From positions 76,997,150-77,061,149 of the forward strand of contig OX246737.1 of assembly GCA_945910005.1 (NCBI GenBank): a stretch of 64,000 bases of DNA. The letters are read 5' to 3'. Positions 20,455 through 34,229 of the stretch are shown in pieces. The notes beneath the pieces were generated by a model that was not told the DNA's origin, searched no databases, and was given only the letters and a program-made list of their open reading frames with translations. The translations under genes and the position numbers were made by a program. Numbering within the stretch: the first letter of the stretch is position 1; every line of letters starts with the position of its first letter. The DNA is from Isoperla grammatica. Its lineage: Eukaryota > Arthropoda > Insecta > Plecoptera > Perlodidae.

Positions 20455-23161
20455 AACGTGCGTTACGTACAAGATAAATGAAGGAATTCAAAATAGACCC
20501 CTTGCTTCACAGTGTTCCAACTCTTCTGTGCGTTACGTAGACAAAAAAAGGAGGATCTGAACAGTCCCATTGCTTCACATCGTATTAACATTTCCGTGTG
20601 TTACGTAGACGACAAGTGGAGGATCTGAACAGTCCCAATTAACATCGTATTAACATTTCCGTGTGTTACGTAGACGACAAGTGGAGGATCTGAACAGTCC
20701 CATTGCTTCACATCGTATTTACATTTCCGTGTGTTACGTAGACGACAAGTGGAGGACCTGAACAGTCCCATTGCTTCACATCGTATTTACATTTCCGTGT
20801 GTTACGTAGACGACAAGTGGAGGATCTGAACAGTCCCAATTAACATCGTATTAACATTTCCGTGTGTTACCGTACGTAGACGACAAGTAGAGGATCTGAA
20901 CAGTCCCATTGCTTCAGATCGTATTAACATTTCTGTGCGTTACGTAGACGACAAGTTAAGGATCTGAACAGTCAAATTCCTTCACATCGTATTTACATTT
21001 CGGTGCGTTCCCTACGTAGACGACAAGTGACGGATATGAACAGTCCCATTGCTTCATAGCGATTCAACATTTCTGTGCGATACACAGACGATGCAATGCA
21101 GACCTGAACAGTCCAGTTGCTTCACAGCGTTTTAAATTCACCATGCGATACGCAGACGATAAAATGAAGACCTGAACAGTCCCATTGCATCACAACGTTT
21201 CAAATTCACCGTGCGATGCGAAGACGGTAAGTAAAAGACCTAAACAGTCCCATTCCTTCCCAGCGTTTCGACTTCCCCGTGCGATACGCTGACGATAAGT
21301 GGGAGACCCGAACAATCCCATTGCTTCCCAGCGTTTCGACTTCACCGTGCGATGCGCAGACGATGAGTGGGAGACCCGAACAGTCCCATTGCTTCCCAGC
21401 GTTTTGACTTCACCGTGCGATACGCAGACGATGAGTGGGAGACCCGAACAGTCCCATTGCTTCACAGCGTTTCAACTTCACCGTGCGATACGCAGACATT
21501 GAGTGGGAGACCCGAACAGTCCCATTGCTTCCCAGCGTTTCGACTTCACCGTGCGATACGCAGACGATGAGTGGGAGACCCAAACAGTCCCATTGCTTCT
21601 CAGCTTTCGACTCCACAGTGCGATACGCAGAAGATGAGCTGAAGACCTGAACAGTCCCATTGCTTCACAGCGTTTCAACTTCACCGTGCGATACGCAGAC
21701 GATGACCTGAAGAGTCCCTTTGCTTCACAGCGTTTCAACTTCACCGTGCGATACGCAGACGATGAGCTAAAGACCTGAACAGTCCCATTGCTTCACAGCG
21801 TTTCAACTTCACCGTGCGATACGCAGACGATGAGCTGAAGACCTGAACAGTCCCTTTGCTTCACAGCGTTTCAACTTCACCGTGCGATACGCAGACGATG
21901 AGCTGAAGACCTAAACAGTCCCTTTGCTTCACAGCGTTTCAACTTCACCGTGCGACACGCAAACGATGAGTGGAAGACCTTGAAAGTCCCATTGCTTAAC
22001 AGGGTTTAAACTTTACCGTGCAATACGAAGAAGATGAGTGGAGGACCTGAACAGTCCTATTGCTTCGCCGCGTTTCAACTTCACCGTGCGATACGTATAT
22101 GATGAGTAGAAGAACTGATGAGTCCCATTGCTTCACGGCGTTCTACTTCACCGTGCGATACGTAGACGATGAGTGGGAGACCTTAAAAGTCCCAGTACTT
22201 CACAGCGTTTCAACTTCACCGTGCGATACCCAGATGATGAATGAAGGACCTAAACAGTCCCATTGCTTCACAGCGTTTAAACTTCAGCGTGCGATACGTA
22301 GATGATGAGTAGGAGACCTAAACAGTTTCATTGCTTCACAGTGTTTCAACTTCACCGTACGATACGTAGATGGTGAGTAGGAGACCTGAACAGTTTCATT
22401 GCTTCACAGGGTTACAACTTCACCGTGCGATACGTAGATGATAAGTAGGAGACCTGCACAGTTTCATTGCTTCACAGGGTTTAAATTCACCGTGCGATAC
22501 GCAAGTGATGAGTGGAGGACCTGAACACTCCCATTGTTTCACAGCGTTTATACTTCACCGTGCGATACGTAGATGTTGAGTAGGAGACCTGAACAGTTTC
22601 ATTGCTTCACGGGGTTTCAACTTCACCGTGCGATACACAGATGATGAGTGGAAGACCTGAGCAGTATCATTGCTTCACAGGATTTCAACTTCACCGTGCG
22701 ATCCGCAGATGATGAGTGGAAGACCTGAACAGTCCCTTTGCTTCACAGCGTTTAAACTTCACCGTGCGATACGAAGATGATGAGTGGAGGACCTAACAGT
22801 CCCATTGCTTCACATCGTATTAACATTTTCGTGTGTTAGATAGACGACAAGTGGAGGATCTGAACAGTCCTTTTGCTTCAAATCGTATTTACAGTTCCCT
22901 GTGTTACGTAGACGACAAGTGGAGGATCTGGAAAGTCCATTGCTTCACATCGTATTTACATTTCTCAGTGTTACGTAGACGAGAAGTGGAGGATCTGAAA
23001 AGTCCCATTAAATCACATCGTATTAACATTTCTGTGCGTTACGTAGACGACAAGTGGAGGATCTGAACAGTCCCATTGCTTCACATCGTATTTACATTTC
23101 TGTGCGTTACGTTGAAGACAGGTGGAGGATCTGAACAGTCCCATTGCTTCACATCGTATTT

Positions 23162-23587
23162 CAGGCGCGTAACTAGGCATCGGTAACCCGGGTAGATACC
23201 TGGGTAAAAATTCCCTAAGTATAAGTTCCTTGCATGCCTACAGCTATTACAATTCCAGGACCAACCGCCCAAACCTAGCCCCAAACTTAGACCAAACTTT
23301 GCCCCAAAACTCTTAATTTTTACTTAATCATTCTCGTCCATTTTTCTATTTGTGTTTAAGTTTTCTGGTTTGTGCACTACACAAACGACAGTATTTCAGT
23401 TTTGCATTTAGTCCGGTAATTTTTCTGAAACGCTCAGAAATCACTATAAAACCCCGAATTTAAAAAACATCGCCTGCGGCGCTCTTGTTGGAGGGGCTCG
23501 CCCCCCCAAACCCTCCTGCTATTTTTGCCTGAAGTCCCTATCCCCGCATCTTACCCGGGTATTATTAGTACCCTGGTTACGCCCCTG
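23162..23587. mobile_element. 426-bp non-autonomous hAT-type element
   Basis: It is inserted in a 68-bp unit with an 8-bp duplication, tcgtattt (23154-23161 and 23588-23595). The termini are caggcgcgtaactagg and, inverted, caggggcgtaaccagg. The 8-bp duplication and CAGGGGCGT-type ends are characteristic of the hAT superfamily. Internal acccgggta repeats are present. There is no transposase. Confidence 0.92.
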
Positions 23588-24300
23588 TCGTATTTACATT
23601 TCTGTGCGTTACGTAGACGACAAGTGGAGGATTGAACAGTCCAATTGCTTCACATCGTATTAACATTTCTGTGCGTTACGTTGAAGACAGGTGGAGGATC
23701 TGAACAGTCCCATTGCTTCAGATCGTATTTACATTTCTGTGCGTTACGTAGACGACAAGTGGAGGATCTAAACAGTCCCATTCCTTCACATCGTATTAAC
23801 ATTGCTGTGCTTTACGTAGACGACAAGTGGAGGATATGAACAGTCCCATTGTTTCATCGCGATTCAACATTTCTGTGCGATTCGCAGACAATGCAATGCA
23901 GACCTGAACAGTCCCATTGCTTCACAGCGTTTTAAATGCGACGTGCGATACGCAATCGATGAAATGAAGACCTGAACAGTCCCATTGCTTCACAACGTTT
24001 CAATTTCACCGTGCGATGCCCAGACGATAAGTGAAAGACCTGAACAGTCCCATTCCTTCCCAGCGTTTCGACGTCACCGTGCGATACGCAGACGATGAGT
24101 GGGAGACCCGAACACTCCCATTGCTGCCCAGCGTTTCGACTTCACCGTGCGATGCGCAGACGATGAGTGGGAGACCCGAACTGTCCCATTGCTTCCCAGC
24201 GTTTCGACTTCACCGTTCGATACGCAGATGATGGGTGAGATACCTGAGCAGTCCCATTGCTTCACAGGATTTCAACTTCACCGTGCGATACGAAGATGAT

Positions 24301-26345
24301 GGGTGGGATACCTGAACAGTCCCAAGGCTTCACAGGGTTCAAACATTCCCGTACGTCACAAACTCGACAACTGGATGATCTGAACAGTCCCATTGTTTTA
24401 CAGGGTTTTGTTCTTCCTTGTGCGATACTTAGATGATCATAAGTGGAAAACCTAAACAGTCTTATTGCTTCACAGGGTTTTAACTTCAGCGTGCGATACG
24501 CAGACGATGAATGGAAGACCTAAACAGTCACATTGCTCCACAGCGTTTCAAATTCACCGTGCGATACGCAGACGATGAGCTGAAGACCTGAACAGTCCCT
24601 TTGCTTCACAGGGTTTCAACTTCACCGTGCGATACGCAGACGATGAGCTGAAGACCTGAACAGTCCCATTGCTTCACAGGGTTTCAACTTCACCGTGCGA
24701 TACGCAGACGATGAGCTGAAGACCAGAACAGTCCCATTGCTTCACAGCGTTTCAACTTTACCGTGCGATACGCAGACGATAAGCTGAAGACCTGCAGTCC
24801 CTTTGCTTCACAGCGTTTCAACATCACCGTGCGATACGCAGACGATGACTGGAAGACCCAGAAAGTCCCATTACTTCACAGCGGTGTGAAATTCACCGTG
24901 CGATACGCAGACGATGAGCTGAAGACCTGAACAGTCCCATTGCTTCACAGGGTTTCAACATTTCCGTGCGTTACGTACACGACAAGTGGAGGACCTGAAC
25001 AGTCCCTTTGCTTCACAGCGTTTCAACTTCACCGTGCGATACGATGACGATGAGTGGCAGACCTGAACAGTCCCTTTGCTTCACAGCGTTTCAACTTCAC
25101 CGTGCGATACGATGACGATGAGTGGCAGACCTGAACAGTCCCATTGCTTCACAGGGTTTCAACATTTCCGTGCGTTACGTACACGACAAGTGGAGGACCT
25201 GAACAGTCCTATTGCTTCACAGCGTTTCAACTCCACCGTGCGATACGCGGATGATGAGGGGAAGACCTGAAAAGTTTCATTGCTTCACAGGATTTCAACT
25301 TCACCGTGCGATACGAAGATGATGGGTGGGATACCTGAACAGTCCCAAGGCTTCACAGGGTTCAAACATTCCCGTACGTCACAAACTCGACAACTGGATG
25401 ATCTGAACAGTCCCATTGTTTTACAGGGTTTTGTTCTTCCTTGTGCGATACTTAGATGATCATAAGTGGAAAACCTAAACAGTCTTATTGCTTCACAGGG
25501 TTTTAACTTCAGCGTGCGATACGCAGACGATGAATGGAAGACCTAAACAGTCACATTGCTCCACAGCGTTTCAAATTCACCGTGCGATACGCAGACGATG
25601 AGCTGAAGACCTGAACAGTCCCTTTGCTTCACAGGGTTTCAACTTCACCGTGCGATACGCAGACGATGAGCTGAAGACCTGAACAGTCCCATTGCTTCAC
25701 AGGGTTTCAACTTCACCGTGCGATACGCAGACGATGAGCTGAAGACCAGAACAGTCCCATTGCTTCACAGCGTTTCAACTTTACCGTGCGATACGCAGAC
25801 GATAAGCTGAAGACCTGCAGTCCCTTTGCTTCACAGCGTTTCAACATCACCGTGCGATACGCAGACGATGACTGGAAGACCCAGAAAGTCCCATTACTTC
25901 ACAGCGGTGTGAAATTCACCGTGCGATACGCAGACGATGAGCTGAAGACCTGAACAGTCCCATTGCTTCACAGGGTTTCAACATTTCCGTGCGTTACGTA
26001 CACGACAAGTGGAGGACCTGAACAGTCCCTTTGCTTCACAGCGTTTCAACTTCACCGTGCGATACGATGACGATGAGTGGCAGACCTGAACAGTCCCTTT
26101 GCTTCACAGCGTTTCAACTTCACCGTGCGATACGATGACGATGAGTGGCAGACCTGAACAGTCCCATTGCTTCACAGGGTTTCAACATTTCCGTGCGTTA
26201 CGTACACGACAAGTGGAGGACCTGAACAGTCCTATTGCTTCACAGCGTTTCAACTCCACCGTGCGATACGCGGATGATGAGGGGAAGACCTGAAAAGTTT
26301 CATTGCTTCACAGGATTTCAACTTCACCGTGCGATACGCAGATGA
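24301..26345. repeat. 1023-bp higher-order duplication within the 68-bp array
   Basis: 24301-25323 and 25324-about 26330 appear identical or nearly so, including rare markers (cccaaggcttcacagg, cgtcacaaactcgac, gatgatcataagtgg). The offset is 1023 bp, close to fifteen 68-bp units. This indicates a recent unequal exchange, or an assembly duplication. Confidence 0.9.
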
Positions 26346-27462
26346 TTAGTGGAAGACCTAAACAGTCATTTTGCTTCACAGCGTTTAAACTTCGCCGTGC
26401 GATACGAAGATGATGAGTGGAGGACCTGAACAGTCCTATTGCTGCACATCGTATTTACATTTCCGTGCGTAACGTACACGACAAGTGGAGGTCCTGATCA
26501 GTCCTATTGCTTCACAGCGTTTCAACTCCACCGTGCGATACGCAGATGTCGAGGGGAAGACCTGAACAGTTTCATTCCTCCACAGGATTCACCGACCTGA
26601 ACAGTCCCATTGCTTTACGGCGTTCCACTTCACCGTGCGATACGTAGACGATGAGTGGGAGACCTTAACAGTCCCATTGCTTCACAGCGTTTCAACTTTA
26701 CCGTGCAATACTTAGATTATGAGTGGAGGACCTGAACGGTCCCGTTGCTTCACAGCGTTTCAACTTTACCGTGCGAAACGCAGATGATGAGTGGAGGACC
26801 TGAACAGTCCCATTGCTTCACAGCGTTTAAACTTCAGCGTGCGATACGTAGATGATGAGTAGGAGACCTGAACAGTTACATTGCTTTACAGGGTTTCAAC
26901 TTCACCGTACGATACGTAGATGATGAGAAGGAGACCTGAACAGCTTCATTGCTTCACAGGGTTACAACTTCACCGTGCGATACGTAGATGATGAGTAGGA
27001 GACCTGAACAGTTTTATTGCTTCACAGCGTTTAAACCTCACCGTACGATACGAAGATGATGAGTGGAGGCCCTTAACAGTCCCATTGCTTCACAGCGTTT
27101 ATACTTCACCGTGCGATACGTAGATGTTGAGTAGGAGACCTGAACAGTTTCATTGCTTCACAGAATTTCAACTTCACCGTGCGATACACAGATGATGAGG
27201 GGAAGACCTGAACAGTTTCGTTGCTTCACTGGATTTCAACTTCACCGTGCGATACGCAGATGATGAGTGGAAGACCCGAACAGTCCCTTTGCTTCACAGC
27301 GTTTAAACTTCGCCGTGCGATACGAAGATGATGAGTGGAGGACCTGAACAGTCCCATTGCTTCACATCGTATTTACATTTCCGTGTGTTACATAGACGAC
27401 AAGTGGAGGATCTGAACAGTCCTATTGCTTCACATTGTATTTACAATTCCCTGTGTTACGTA

Positions 27463-28305
27463 AAGTCCTGCCTGGGTCCTATCTATTACAATATTTACAC
27501 CCATGACTTACCCAGACCACCAGCTACGATTCTCATTGCGGGATATGCAGACAACTTTGCAATGCTCATCAGAGGGCGCTCTAATGCCAGCATAGTGGCG
27601 CGGGCTCAGCCATACTTGAACAAAGTTACAGCCTACTACGCGAGATGGAGGACACACCTAAACGTTGCTAAGACCGTAGCGGTCATGTTCAAATCAAATA
27701 GGACAGAAATGCCAGCATTACATCTCAACCATGCTCAGGTTCCATGGCATAACAAGGCTGACTACCTCGGTACCATCCTGGATAGGATGCTCAGCTTCCG
27801 GCTAAACACCACAGCCAGGGTTGCCAAGGCCGCCGCAGCTCACGCACGGCTCTACCCCCTGCTCAAGTCGACCTACCTCAGACGGGACTTACGGCTGCTT
27901 CTATATAAAGCGATCATCTGGCCAACGCTAACGTATGCTGCACCAGCCTGGGTCCACATGGCCAGCACGACAGTCAACAGGTTGCAAGTCTTACAGAGTA
28001 AATCCCTACGGACCATAGCAGGGCCCCTCCTAGGACGCGTACGAAAGACCTCCACGACTTCCTCGACGTACCGTACGTTGAGGACCAACTGACCGCCATG
28101 GCGGACAGGTTCTCCACTTAGCCACAGTCACAAAAAACCCGCTAATACGCTCGTTACACCCAAGCAGACTATTGAGAAGGGAGCTCAAACGAAGACACCG
28201 AACCCTGGATGCGGGAACCACCCAGCAGCCAGCCAAGAATCACCATAGCCCGCGCCATTGGGACCCGGACGTCGAACCACCTGACAAGAGACCCAGACTA
28301 ACCTG
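27463..28305 (+). pseudogene. Reverse transcriptase C-terminal half, mutated catalytic motif
   Basis: The frame starts at SCLGPIYYNIYTHDLPRP, the B box of jockey/I-type reverse transcriptases. It continues with GYADNFAMLI at about 27541-27570, where the catalytic Y-A-D-D has become Y-A-D-N. LNVAKTVAVMF, DYLGTILDRMLSF (thumb) and LYKAIIWPTLTYAAPAW follow. Near 28035 the frame shifts (KDLHDFLDVPYVEDQL is in another frame), with further breaks afterwards. The fingers, palm start and endonuclease are absent. It is non-functional. Confidence 0.9.
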
Positions 28306-28510
28306 ACGCGTCCACGCTGAACGTGGATTGCAACCAGCTCGTCCATCTCGTCTAACGTGACGGAAACGCAGGAAGCCTCGCCACGAGGAACCAAGAATAT
28401 CACGACAAAGACAATAACCATAGCCGTGAATATTGACCTTGCCGGTCAAAACCGGCACATGAAAGGGTACCTCGTAGTTAGCTAAAAACAGCCCGAAACA
28501 GAAGACAACG
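27463..28510 (+). mobile_element. 5'-truncated jockey-like non-LTR retrotransposon insertion
   Basis: 1048 bp inserted in a 68-bp unit and flanked by an 8-bp duplication, gttacgta (27455-27462 and 28511-28518). The left end enters directly within the reverse transcriptase, as expected from incomplete target-primed reverse transcription. It lacks an obvious poly-A tail. Confidence 0.88.
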
Positions 28511-31500
28511 GTTACGTAGACGACAAGTGAAGGATCTGGACAGTCCCATTGCTTTACATCGTATTAACATTCTCCTGTGTTACGTAGACGACAAGTGGAG
28601 GATCTGGACAGTCCCATTGCTTTACATCGTATTTAGATTTCCGTGTGTTACGTAGACGACAAGTGGAGGATCTGAACAGTCCTATTGCTTCACATTGTAT
28701 TAACATTTCCCTGTGTTACGTAGACGACAAGTGGAGGATCCGGACAGTCCATTGCTTCACATCGTATTTACATTTCCGTGTGTTACATAGACGACAAGTA
28801 GAGGATCTGGACAGGCCCATTCCTTCACATCGTGTTTACATTTCCGTGTGTTACGTAGACTACAACTAGAGGATCTGGACAGTCCCATTGCTTTACATCG
28901 TATTTACATTTCCCTGTGTTACGTAGACGACAAGTGGAGGATCTGAAGAGTCCCATTGCTTCACATTGTATTTACATTTCTCAGTGTTACGTAGACGACA
29001 AGTGGAGGATCTGAAAAGTCCCATTAAATCACATCGTATTAACATTTCTGTGCGTTAAGCAGACGACAAGTGGAGGATCTGAACAGTCCCATTGCTTCTC
29101 AGCGTTTCCACTTTACCGTGCAATACATTGATGATGAGTGGAGGACCTGAACAGTCCACTTGCTTCACGGCGTTCCACTTCACCGTGCGATACGTAGACG
29201 ATGAGTGGGAGACCTGAACAGTCCCATTGTTTCTCAGAGTTTCAACTTCACCGTACGATACGTAGATGATGAGTAGGAGACCTGAACGGTTTCATTGCTT
29301 CACAGGGTTTCAACTTCACCGTGCGATACGTAGATGATGAGTTGAAGACCTGAACGGTTTCATTGCTTCACAGGGTTTCAACTTCACCGTGCGATTCGTA
29401 GATGATGAGTAGGAGACCTGAACGGTTTCATTGCTTCACAGGGTTTCAACTTCACCGTGCGATACGTAGATGATGAATGGAGGACCTGAACAGTCCCATT
29501 GCTTAACAGTGGTTTTACTTCACCGTGCGATACTTAGATGATATGTGGGAGACCTGAACAGTCCCATTGCTTGACAGGGTTTAAAAAATCCCGTGCGTTA
29601 CGTTTAAGTCAAGTGGAGGATCTGAACACTCCCATTGCTTCACAGCGCTTCAACCTTATCGTGCATTACGTAGATGATAAGTGTAGGTCCTGAACAGTCC
29701 TATTGCTTCACAGCGTTTCAACTCAACCGTGCGATACGCAGATGATAAGTGGAGGATCTGAACAGCTTCATTGCTTCACAGCGTATTAACTTAACCGTGC
29801 GATACGTAGATGATGAGTGGAGGACCTAAACAGTCCTATTGCTTCACAGCGTTTCAACTTCACCGTGCGATACGCAGACGATGAGCTGAAGACCTTAACA
29901 GTCCCATTGCTTCACAGCGTTTCAACTTCACCGTGCGATACGCAGACGATGAGCTGAAGACCTTAACAGTCCCATTGCTTCACAGCGTTTCAACTTCACC
30001 GTGCGATACGCAGACGATGAGCTGAAGACCTTAACAGTCCCATTGCTTCACAGCGTTTCAACTTCACCGTGCGATACGCAGACGATGAGTGGAAGACCCA
30101 GAAAGTCCCTTTGCTTCACAGCGTTTCAACTTCACCGTGCGATACGCAAACGAGGAGTGGAAGACCTAGAAATCCCATTGCTTAACAGGGTTTAAACATT
30201 TCTGTGTGATTCGTTGATGATGAGTGGAGGACCTTAACAGTCCCATTGCTTCACAGCGTTTCAACAACACCGTGCGATACGTAGATGATGAGTAGGAGAC
30301 CTGAACAGTCCCATTGCTTCACAGCGTTTCAACTTTACCGTGCAATACGTTGATGATGAGTGGAGGACCTGAACAGTCCCATTGCTTCACGGCGTTCCAC
30401 TTCACCGTGCGATACGTAGACGATGAGTGGGAGACCTGAATAGTCCCATTGTTTCTCAGCGTTTCAACTTTACCGTGCAATACGTAGATGATGAGTGGAG
30501 GACCTGAACGGTCCCATTGCTTCACAGCGATTAACTTCACCGTGCGATACGCAGATGATGAGTGGAGACCTGAACGTTCCCATTGCTTCACAGCGTTTAA
30601 ACTTGAGCGTGCGATACGTAGATGATGAGTAGGAGACCTGAACAGTTTCATTGCTTCACAGAGTTTCAACTTCACCGTACGATACGTAGATGATGAGTAG
30701 GAGACCTGAACGGTTTCATTGCTTCACAGGGTTTCAACTTCACCGTGCGATACGTAGATGATGAGTAGGAGACCTGAACGGTTTCATTGCTTCACAGGGT
30801 TTCAACTTCACCGTGCGATACGTAGATGATGAATGGAGGACCTGAACAGTCCCATTGCTTGACAGGGTTTAAACAATCCCGTGCGTTACGTTTAAGTCAA
30901 GTGGAGGATCAGAACACTCCCATTGCTTCACAGCGCTTCAACCTTATCGTGCATTACGTAGATGATAAGTGGAGGTCCTGAACAGTCCTTTTGCTTCACA
31001 GCGTTTCAACTCCACCGTGCGATACGCAGATGATAAGTGGAGGATCTGAACAGATTCATTGCTTCACAGCGTATTAACTTAACCGTGCGATACGTAGATG
31101 ATGAGTGGAGGACCTGAACAGTCCTTTTGCTTCACAGCGTTTCAATTTCACCGTGCGATACGCAGATGATGAGGGGAGGATCTAAACAGTCCCATTGCTT
31201 CACAGCGTTTCAACTTCACCGTGCGAAACGTAGATGTTGAGTAGGAGACCTGAACAGTTTCATTGAATCACAGGGTTTAAAATCCACCGTGCGATACGTA
31301 GATGATGAGTAGGAGACCTAAAAAGTTTCATTGCTTCACTGGGTTTCATCTTCACCGTGCGAGGCGTAGAAGATGAGTGGAGGACCTGAACAGTCCCATG
31401 GCTTCACAGCGTTTCAACTTCACCGTGCGATACGTAGATGATGAGTAGGAGACCTGAACAGTCCCATTGCTTCACGGCGTTTCACTTCACCGTTTGATAC

Positions 31501-33937
31501 GTAGACGATGAGTGGAGGACCTGAACAGTCTCATTGCTTCACAGGGGTTTCACTTCACCGTGCGATACGCAGATGATGAGTGGGGGACCTGAAAAGTCCC
31601 ATTGCTTCACAGCGTTTAAACTTCACCGTGCGATACGCAGATGATGAGTGGAAGACCTGAAAAGTCCCATTGCTTCACAGGGTTTCAACTTCACCGTGCG
31701 ATACGTAGATGATGAATGGAGGACCTAAACAGTCCCATTGCTTAACAGGGGTTTCACTTTTCCGTGCGATACTTAGATGATATGTGGGAGACCTGAACAG
31801 TCCCATTGCTTGACAGGGTTTAAACAATCCCGTGCGTTACGTTTACGTCAAGTGGAGGATTTGAACAGTCCCATTGCTTCACAGCGTTTCATTTTTACCA
31901 AGCAATACGTAGATGATGAGTGGAGGACCTTAACAGTTCTATTGCCTTACAGGTTTTCAACTTCACCGTGCGATACGTATGTGATGCGTGGGAGACCTGA
32001 ACAGTCCCTTTGCTTAAAAGGGTTTAAACAATCCCGTGCGTTACGTTTACGTCAAGTGGAGGATCTGAACACTCCCATTGCTTAACAGCGCTTCAACGTT
32101 ACCGTGCAATACGTAGATGGTAAGTGGAGGTCCTGAACAGTCCTATTGCTTCACAGCGTTTCAACTCCACCGTGCGATACGCAGATGATGAGTGGAGGAT
32201 CTGATCAGTTTCATTGCTTCGCAGCGTATCAACTTAACCGTGCAATACGTACCGTAGATGATGAGTGGAGGACCTGAACAGTTCTATTGCTTCACAGTGT
32301 TTTAAATTCACCGTGCGATACGCAGATGATGAGTGGAGGATCTTAACAGTCCCATTGCTTCACAGTGTTTAAACTTCACCGTGCGATACGTAGATGATGA
32401 GTAGGAGACCTGAACAGTTTCATTGCTTTACAGGGTTCATACTTCACCGTGCGATACGTAGATGATGAGTAAGAGACCTAAACAGTTTCATTGCTTCACA
32501 GGGTTTCAACTTCACCGTGCGATACGTAGACGATTAGTGGAGGACCTGAACAGTCCCATTGCTTCACAGCGTTTCAACTTCACCGTGCGATACGTAGACG
32601 ATGAGTGGAGGACCTGAACAGTCTCATTGCTTCACAGGGTTTCAACTTCACCGTGCGATACGCAGATGATGAATGGAATACCTGAACAGTTGATTGCTTC
32701 ACAGGGTTTCAACTTCACTGGGCGATACGCAGATGATGAGTGGAATACCTGAACATTCCCATTGCTTCACAGCGTTTTAACTTCACCGTGCGATAAGCAA
32801 ATGATGAGTGGAGGACCTGAACAGTCCCATTGCTTCACAGTGTTTGAACTTCACCGTGCGATACGTAGATGATGAGTAGGAGATTGAACGGTTTCATTGC
32901 TTCACAGGGTTTTAACTTCAACATGCGATACGTAGATGATGAGTGGAGGACCTGATCAGTCTCATTGCTTCACAGGGGTTTCACTTCACCGTGCGATACG
33001 TAGACGATGAGTGGAGGACCTGAACAGTCCCATTGCTTCACGGCGTTTCACTTCACCATGCGATACGTAGACGATGAGTGGAGGACCTGAACAGTCCCAT
33101 TGCTTCACAGGGGTTTCACTTCACCGTGCGATACGTAGACGATGAGTGGAGGACTTGAACAGTCCTATTGCTTCACAGCGTTTCACTTCACCGTGCGATA
33201 CGTAGACGATGAGTGGAGGACCTGAACAGTCCCATTGCTTCACGGCGTTTCACTTCACCATGCGATACGTAGACGATGAGTGGAGGACCTGATCAGTCTC
33301 ATTGCTTCACAGGGGTTTCACTTCACCGTGCGATACGTAGACGATGAGTGGAGGACCTGAACAGTCCCATTGCTTTACAGGGGTTTCACTTCACCGTGCA
33401 ATACGTAGACGATGAGTGGAGGACCTGAACAGTCCTATTGCTTCACAGCGTTTCACTTCACCGTGCGCTACGTAGACGATGAGTGGAGGACCTGAACAGT
33501 CCTATTGCTTCACAGCGTTTCACTTCACCGTGCGATACGTAGACGATGAGTGGAGGACCTGAACAGTCCTATTGCTTCACAGCGTTTCACTTCACCGGGC
33601 GATACGTAGACCGACGATTAGTGGAGGACCTGAACAGTCTTATTGCTTCACAGCGTAACAACTTCACCGTGCGATACGCAGATGATGAGTAGGAGACCTG
33701 AACAGTCCCATTGCTTCAAAGCGTTTCAACTTCACCGTGCGATTCGCAGACGATGAGTAGAAGACCTGAACAGTCCCATTGCTTCACAGCGTTTCAACTT
33801 CACCGTGCGATACGCAGACGATGAGTAGAAGACCTGAACAGTCCCATTGCTTCACAGCGTTTCAACTTCACCGTGCGATACGCAAACGATGAGTGGAAGA
33901 CCTGAGTAGTCCTAATGCTTCACAGCATTGCAACTTT

Positions 33938-34225
33938 CTGAAATTAAATTTGTATGTATTCTTTTAGTGGTTGTAAACTATGTTATTAGTTCTATAATAC
34001 AAGGTAATATTTTATATTATTTTGTTTATATTGCAGTGCCAATGCTGTATTGGGTTTTACTATTTTTGAGGTACACTATTTACAAAGTAATTATACAAAC
34101 TGTGCCATTGGTCTTCGACGTGCTGATAGGGCCATGCTCCTTAACACAGTGCAACTAAGTATTGGTGATTACGATGGATACCATCATCATCATCATTTGT
34201 TGCCATGTCGAACTCTGCGTTGGGT
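33938..34225. other. Spacer right of the 68-bp array
   Basis: AT-rich sequence. On the minus strand atttaatttcag (ending at 33938) is an excellent splice-acceptor sequence directly abutting the first 68-bp unit. No conserved protein is seen. Confidence 0.5.
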
Positions 34226-34229
34226 CGGC

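Larger units (their letters stand above)
20455..33937. repeat. 68-bp satellite/minisatellite, about 175 units, two subfamilies
   Basis: The unit is 68 bp, with landmarks cagtcccattgcttcacag, cgtttcaacttcaccgtgcg and atacgcagacgatgagtgga. A second subfamily has catcgtatttacatttccgt and acgtagacgacaagtggagg. It occupies blocks at about 20455-21050, 22800-23870, 27360-27460 and 28511-29090. The array is interrupted by a hAT-type element (23162-23587) and a retroelement fragment (27463-28510). Local higher-order duplications are present. Because 68 is not a multiple of three, coding is unlikely. The recurrent translated YADDEW or YVDDKW is incidental. Confidence 0.96.

Noticed and set aside
20455..33937. 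Recurrent RYADDEW or YVDDKW, resembling a reverse-transcriptase YxDD motif
   Set aside because: The 68-bp unit is not a multiple of three, no other reverse-transcriptase motif is present and the surrounding frame shifts in every unit.
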